Positions 6,336-9,679 of a stretch of DNA of 9,679 bases are shown one piece after another. Position 1 is the stretch's first letter. Every line of letters starts with the position of its first letter. Under the pieces are notes generated by a model that was given only the letters and a program-made list of their open reading frames with translations, was not told where the DNA came from and made no database searches. This DNA is from an uncultured Clostridia bacterium. Its GTDB lineage: Bacteria; Bacillota; Clostridia; Christensenellales; Pumilibacteraceae. The DNA lies in assembly GCA_947588325.1 (NCBI GenBank), contig CANPYH010000052.1, positions 1-9,679 on the forward strand, given 5' to 3'. The translations under genes were made by a program, and so were the position numbers.

Positions 6336-8309
6336 ATGGGAGCAAAAGCAAAGACAAGTGACGCACCCGAGTCGGGTAAGAAAAAGAAGAAGCACGGCTG
6401 TCTCAAAGCCTTTCTGATCACGCTCATAGTCGGCATTGTTTCGATCGCCGCCTTGATCGGTATCGGCATACTTACGGGCGACTCGATTATGAAAGACAAC
6501 CTCGGCGTCGGGCTTTTCGACGCAATAGGCGCGGTGCAGGACTTCGGTAAGTATGACGAAAAGACCATCGTTAACAACAAATACGACGCAGAAACCGACG
6601 GCGCGGCTTTCTATGACGCTTTTAACGGCGCAATGTTCTTCAATAACAATACCATCACTTCGACGAAGATGAACGATATTATGAAGAGCGCCACCGAGGG
6701 CGGCGGACTTGACGAGGTGCAGGACGCTCTGCTCGACATGCTCTCCACCGAGAATATCGACAAAGCGGCGCTCGAGGCGTACGACGGCACGACGGGCGAC
6801 CACATCTCGCAGATCGGTTCGCTGACGGATAAGCAACTCGGCGCGTTTATCGGCGAGTTCGTGTTCTCGTCGGGACTGCTCGACGGGCTTAACTTCGGCG
6901 GCGTTTCGCTCAAAGACTATCTGACCTTCGAACAGCTCCTGCTTCGCAAAGGCTCGAATCTCACCGAGGCGCAGAAGCAGACATACTCCGCCGTGGACAA
7001 TCATGTGTATCTGCTCATGACCTGCTCGCTGAAAGTCAAGGAGCTTGTAAACGGCATGCTTCCCGATCTCCCCGGCATAGCGAAGTGGGCTATTAACCTC
7101 ATCGTTCCCGAGAAGAGTTATATCACCCTCGCCGTCGATGTCAACGATGCGGATCGGGGCATATCCCTCGAGCTTAACGAGCTTTCGACGGAACTGTGCG
7201 ACTTAAAACCCACCAAGAAAAACCAAGCGATCTTCGATAAATACGCCGACGAGAACGGCAAAGTGACCAAGACCGAGCGCGTGTTCATCGTACTCGAGAG
7301 CATTGCGGGCGTCGACCTGAAATCGGAGATCGACAACGCCGCGGGCGAAATTACCCAATACATCTGCGAGTCCGAGGAGGGCTTCAGCGTGGGCAACATG
7401 ATCGCGACGGATACGGTGACAGCCGACGGCACCTTCAAAGTCGATATGTTCGGGCTCTTCTCCAAGATGCTTAACGGCAGCACGGGCGGCGACGCTACGC
7501 CTAACGACGTGATCGTGCTTCTGCAAACCCTCGTCTGTACCGATTCGCAAGCCGCCGTTTCCGCGGCAAAGGGCGCGAAGGTGGATAGCACCAACGTCGA
7601 TCAGTACGGTCAGGAATTTACCGACGCCGTTGCGGACGCGTTCGGTATCTCCGCCGACATAGATCCGACCAAGTCCTTCGATGATCTCGTTAAAGAATTG
7701 CTTGCAAGCGGCGCTTCGGAGGACGACATAATTAAATATCTGACGGACGGCAAGCAGGACTCGTCCTCGGTCGAGATGGGCGAGCTTGAAGTAACCGACG
7801 GAATGTTGGGCGCAATGGTGTATAACATCATGAACGGCGACGGACAGGACGACATCTCCCAAGGCTTGGCGGAGTACGGGCTGGAGTTTAACGCCCTTGC
7901 AATCCGCGAAGAGGGCGGGATGAGCTATGCGGACATAACGGTTACGCTGGACATATCCTCGCTGATCGGCGATAACGGCAGTATGCTCGGCAACGTTCTC
8001 CCCGATAAAGTGACCGTTCTGATAACCGCGGACATAACCCCCGGTTCGACGAATGAGTACGCAAAGGTTATCGGGTACAACGAACTATCCGAGGAGAGCG
8101 GCTCGAAGCTGCACGGGCTGACCGTCGAAAACGTGTTAGGCAGTCTTTACAAGGTAATGCCCGACATCGAGGGGAATATCAACACCATCGAGGAGAAGTT
8201 CGGCAGCGGCGTGAGAAGCGTCATAAACAACCTCGAGAGTTCCCTTCCCTCCGATCCGAGCGGGCAAAGGTTGCACTTCCATTTTGCACCGACGGAAAGC
8301 GCGGCTTAA
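6336..8309 (+). CDS. Large membrane-anchored extracytoplasmic protein with internal duplication, function unknown
   Basis: The 657-residue protein opens with a short Lys-rich cytoplasmic tail (GKKKKKHG, 14-21) and one hydrophobic helix (about 23-47, LKAFLITLIVGIVSIAALIG). No other transmembrane span is visible, so about 610 residues should lie outside the membrane as a signal-anchor protein. No signal peptidase site, lipobox, LPXTG sorting motif or catalytic motif is evident. The ectodomain is acidic, Asn/Asp/Gly-rich, and alternates helical and beta-like segments. Two regions share an order of elements: LTDKQLGA (163-170), a VYLLMTCSLKV strand (224-234), MLPD (241-244) and KSYITLAVDV (260-269) match VTDGMLGA (487-494), YADITVTLDI (531-540), VLPD (554-557) and KVTVLITADI (558-567). 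This suggests two copies of one domain around a middle helical region. The layout recalls AsmA-like or other envelope scaffold proteins, but no family is assigned. It has its own strong ribosome binding site and follows the polytopic membrane gene. Confidence 0.85.
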   Translation: MGAKAKTSDAPESGKKKKKHGCLKAFLITLIVGIVSIAALIGIGILTGDSIMKDNLGVGLFDAIGAVQDFGKYDEKTIVNNKYDAETDGAAFYDAFNGAMFFNNNTITSTKMNDIMKSATEGGGLDEVQDALLDMLSTENIDKAALEAYDGTTGDHISQIGSLTDKQLGAFIGEFVFSSGLLDGLNFGGVSLKDYLTFEQLLLRKGSNLTEAQKQTYSAVDNHVYLLMTCSLKVKELVNGMLPDLPGIAKWAINLIVPEKSYITLAVDVNDADRGISLELNELSTELCDLKPTKKNQAIFDKYADENGKVTKTERVFIVLESIAGVDLKSEIDNAAGEITQYICESEEGFSVGNMIATDTVTADGTFKVDMFGLFSKMLNGSTGGDATPNDVIVLLQTLVCTDSQAAVSAAKGAKVDSTNVDQYGQEFTDAVADAFGISADIDPTKSFDDLVKELLASGASEDDIIKYLTDGKQDSSSVEMGELEVTDGMLGAMVYNIMNGDGQDDISQGLAEYGLEFNALAIREEGGMSYADITVTLDISSLIGDNGSMLGNVLPDKVTVLITADITPGSTNEYAKVIGYNELSEESGSKLHGLTVENVLGSLYKVMPDIEGNINTIEEKFGSGVRSVINNLESSLPSDPSGQRLHFHFAPTESAA

Positions 8310-8315
8310 AGTCAC

Positions 8316-8332
8316 ACAGAAACGGAGTCTGT
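8316..8332 (+). other. Small hairpin with SD-like loop before recF
   Basis: ACAGA (8316-8320) can pair with TCTGT (8328-8332), leaving AACGGAG as the loop. The only SD-like element before recF (CGGAG, 8323-8327) lies in this loop, 12 nt from the ATG at 8340. That spacing is long unless folding of the stem brings it closer. It is a weak feature that may be chance. Confidence 0.3.
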
Positions 8333-8339
8333 CCGATAA

Positions 8340-9422
8340 ATGAGAATAGAGAAACTTGCAATTGCAAACTACCGTAATTACGCTTCCGCCGACATCACGC
8401 TCGGTGGAGGCGTAAACCTCTTTATCGGAGAAAACGCGCAGGGCAAAACCAATCTTCTCGAGAGCATTTACCTCGCTTCGGTGGGCAGGAGCGCGCGAAC
8501 TCCGCGTTGGCAGGAGCTTATCAAGTGGGGGGAAAAGGAGGCGTTCGTCCGCATTCGGGTGAGGAAGGACGTTGGCGGCGACGAGATAGCCGTGCGGCTG
8601 GGCGCGGAGAAGCATATCCTCATCAACGGTATGCCCATAACGCGCATAGGCGAGCTGATGGGCGTACTCAAAACGGTGCTGTTCTCTCCCGACGAACTCG
8701 CCATTGTCAAGGACGGACCGGGGGAGCGGCGACGGTTTATGGATATCGCGCTCTGCCAGCTCTCCAAAGCGTACTTCTACACGCTGACGAGGTATAACAA
8801 AATACTCTCGCACCGCAACAAGCTCCTGAAAAGTCACCCCTCTGCCGCCGAACTCGAGGTGTGGGACATACAGCTCATCAAAGAAGGCGCGAGGGTGGTT
8901 AAGACGCGGCGGGGGCTTATAACGCGGCTGACGGGTCTTGCCGTGGATATCCACCGCGACGTATCGGGCGGGGAGACGCTCGCTCTTACATACGAGGGGG
9001 CGGGCGGCGAGACGTTAGCCGAGATAGAAGGGACGCTGGAAGCCGAGCTTAAACGTAACCGCGAGCGCGACCTGCAATTTGCGGTAACGCACGTCGGACC
9101 GCAGCGTGACGACATAGCGATAACGGCGGACGGAGTGGACCTGCGTTCCTTCGGTTCGCAGGGACAGCAGAGGACGGCGGCGCTCTCGCTTAAACTCGCG
9201 GAAATGGAGTTACTAAAAGAGGAGAGCGGGGAATATCCCGTACTGCTCCTCGACGACGTGTTGAGCGAGCTGGACGAGAACAGACAGGCAAAGCTCCTCG
9301 AACGGATCAAGTCATACCAGACGATAATAACGGGCACCTCCGTTTCGGCGGAAGTGCGAGAGGCGATCGGACAGTATTGTGAATACGGAGTGGTCGGCGG
9401 CGAAGTAGCACAGGTGCGCTGA
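8340..9422 (+). CDS. recF: DNA replication/repair protein RecF
   Basis: RecF is an SMC/ABC-type ATPase that binds gapped DNA and, with RecO and RecR, loads RecA onto SSB-coated single strands. At 360 residues it has family length. It begins with the typical MRIEKLAIANYRNY. The Walker A loop is GENAQGKT (30-37). The ABC signature is SFGSQGQQRT (270-279). Walker B with the D-loop is VLLLDDVLSELD (301-312). The SPDELAIVKDGPGERRRFMD segment (116-135) is also characteristic. All catalytic elements are intact. The usual neighbours dnaA, dnaN, the S4-domain gene and gyrB are absent on both visible sides; it sits between a surface protein gene and nadE. The ATG at 8340 matches the family N-terminus, although its ribosome binding site is poor. 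Confidence 0.97.
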   Translation: MRIEKLAIANYRNYASADITLGGGVNLFIGENAQGKTNLLESIYLASVGRSARTPRWQELIKWGEKEAFVRIRVRKDVGGDEIAVRLGAEKHILINGMPITRIGELMGVLKTVLFSPDELAIVKDGPGERRRFMDIALCQLSKAYFYTLTRYNKILSHRNKLLKSHPSAAELEVWDIQLIKEGARVVKTRRGLITRLTGLAVDIHRDVSGGETLALTYEGAGGETLAEIEGTLEAELKRNRERDLQFAVTHVGPQRDDIAITADGVDLRSFGSQGQQRTAALSLKLAEMELLKEESGEYPVLLLDDVLSELDENRQAKLLERIKSYQTIITGTSVSAEVREAIGQYCEYGVVGGEVAQVR

Positions 9423-9438
9423 CATTAAACGGACGAAT

Positions 9439-9679
9439 ATGAAAGACGGATTTTACAAGATAGGAATAGCCACGCCGCACATTGTGTTGGGCAATCCCGC
9501 GGCAAACGCCGATGAGATTATTCGGCTTATAGGCGAGGCGGACAAGCGCGGGGTTAAGGTGCTGACTTTTCCCGAGCTGTGCACAACGGGCTACACGGCG
9601 GGGGACCTCTTCTTGCTCGACAGCCTCATAAGCGGCTCGGTGGAGGCGCTGGACAGGATAGCCGACAGCACGGAGGGGC
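9439..9679 (+). CDS. nadE: Glutamine-dependent NAD+ synthetase, N-terminal part (cut by window end)
   Basis: Only the first 80 residues are present. They match the amidase (nitrilase-fold) domain of the long, glutamine-hydrolysing NAD synthetase, usually about 640 residues in Clostridia. That enzyme makes NAD+ from deamido-NAD+, ATP and ammonia released from glutamine. The KIGIATPHI strand starts the domain. FPELCTTGYTAGDLF carries the expected first catalytic residue, Glu46. The Lys and Cys of the triad, and the C-terminal synthetase domain with its PP-loop, would lie beyond the window. A short-form enzyme is ruled out by this domain; another nitrilase-family amidohydrolase remains possible but less likely given the GYTAGDLF segment. 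The ATG at 9439 follows recF by 16 nt with a weak GGAC site, consistent with shared transcription. Confidence 0.9.
   Translation, partial: MKDGFYKIGIATPHIVLGNPAANADEIIRLIGEADKRGVKVLTFPELCTTGYTAGDLFLLDSLISGSVEALDRIADSTEG

Noticed and set aside
5943..7004. Long open frame on the minus strand (353 codons) opposite the membrane genes
   Set aside because: The His/Val/Arg-rich sequence has no domain pattern and overlaps two coherent plus-strand genes with clear membrane topology.

Overview
The window is a compact, fully co-directional (+ strand) stretch of bacterial chromosome with moderately high GC. It carries ten protein-coding genes, two of them cut by the window edges. Gaps between genes are at most about 42 nt and one pair overlaps by 1 nt, so most or all of it could be transcribed together. 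I see no RNA gene, insertion sequence, CRISPR array, convincing promoter or convincing rho-independent terminator, and no gene-free stretch over 300 bases. The organism is most likely an uncultured anaerobic member of the Clostridia (Bacillota). The reasons are a DUF5685-type protein beside a J-like protein with a cysteine-rich tail, a small P-loop protein of a type I recall from Clostridia, a long-form threonine synthase, and the start of a clostridial-type glutamine-dependent NAD synthetase. A Christensenellales-like gut lineage would fit the GC and gene style, but that is inference only.

Layout. Bases 1-952: the 3' part of a class I/II PLP aminotransferase (aspartate aminotransferase type). 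Bases 976-1377: a small P-loop protein. Bases 1419-2909: threonine synthase (thrC). Bases 2920-3924: tryptophanyl-tRNA synthetase (trpS) with variant signature motifs. Bases 3924-4958: a DUF5685-type protein, translationally coupled to trpS. Bases 4986-5615: a J-domain-like/TPR-like protein that has lost HPD and ends in a cysteine cluster. Bases 5631-6293: a six-helix membrane protein. Bases 6336-8309: a large membrane-anchored, probably extracytoplasmic protein with an internal duplication. Bases 8340-9422: recF. Bases 9439-9679: the start of nadE.

How they fit together. The first third concerns amino-acid metabolism and its use in translation: aspartate formation, threonine synthesis and tryptophan charging. 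The last part is DNA repair (RecF) and NAD synthesis. Between trpS and recF lies a four-gene block (3924-8309) with no assigned function: one soluble protein with two Asp-rich motifs and cysteine pairs, one adaptor-like protein with a Cys-rich tail, one polytopic membrane protein and one large anchored surface protein. This block is the best candidate here for an undescribed system. The sequence shows only adjacency and suggestive motifs; it does not show function.
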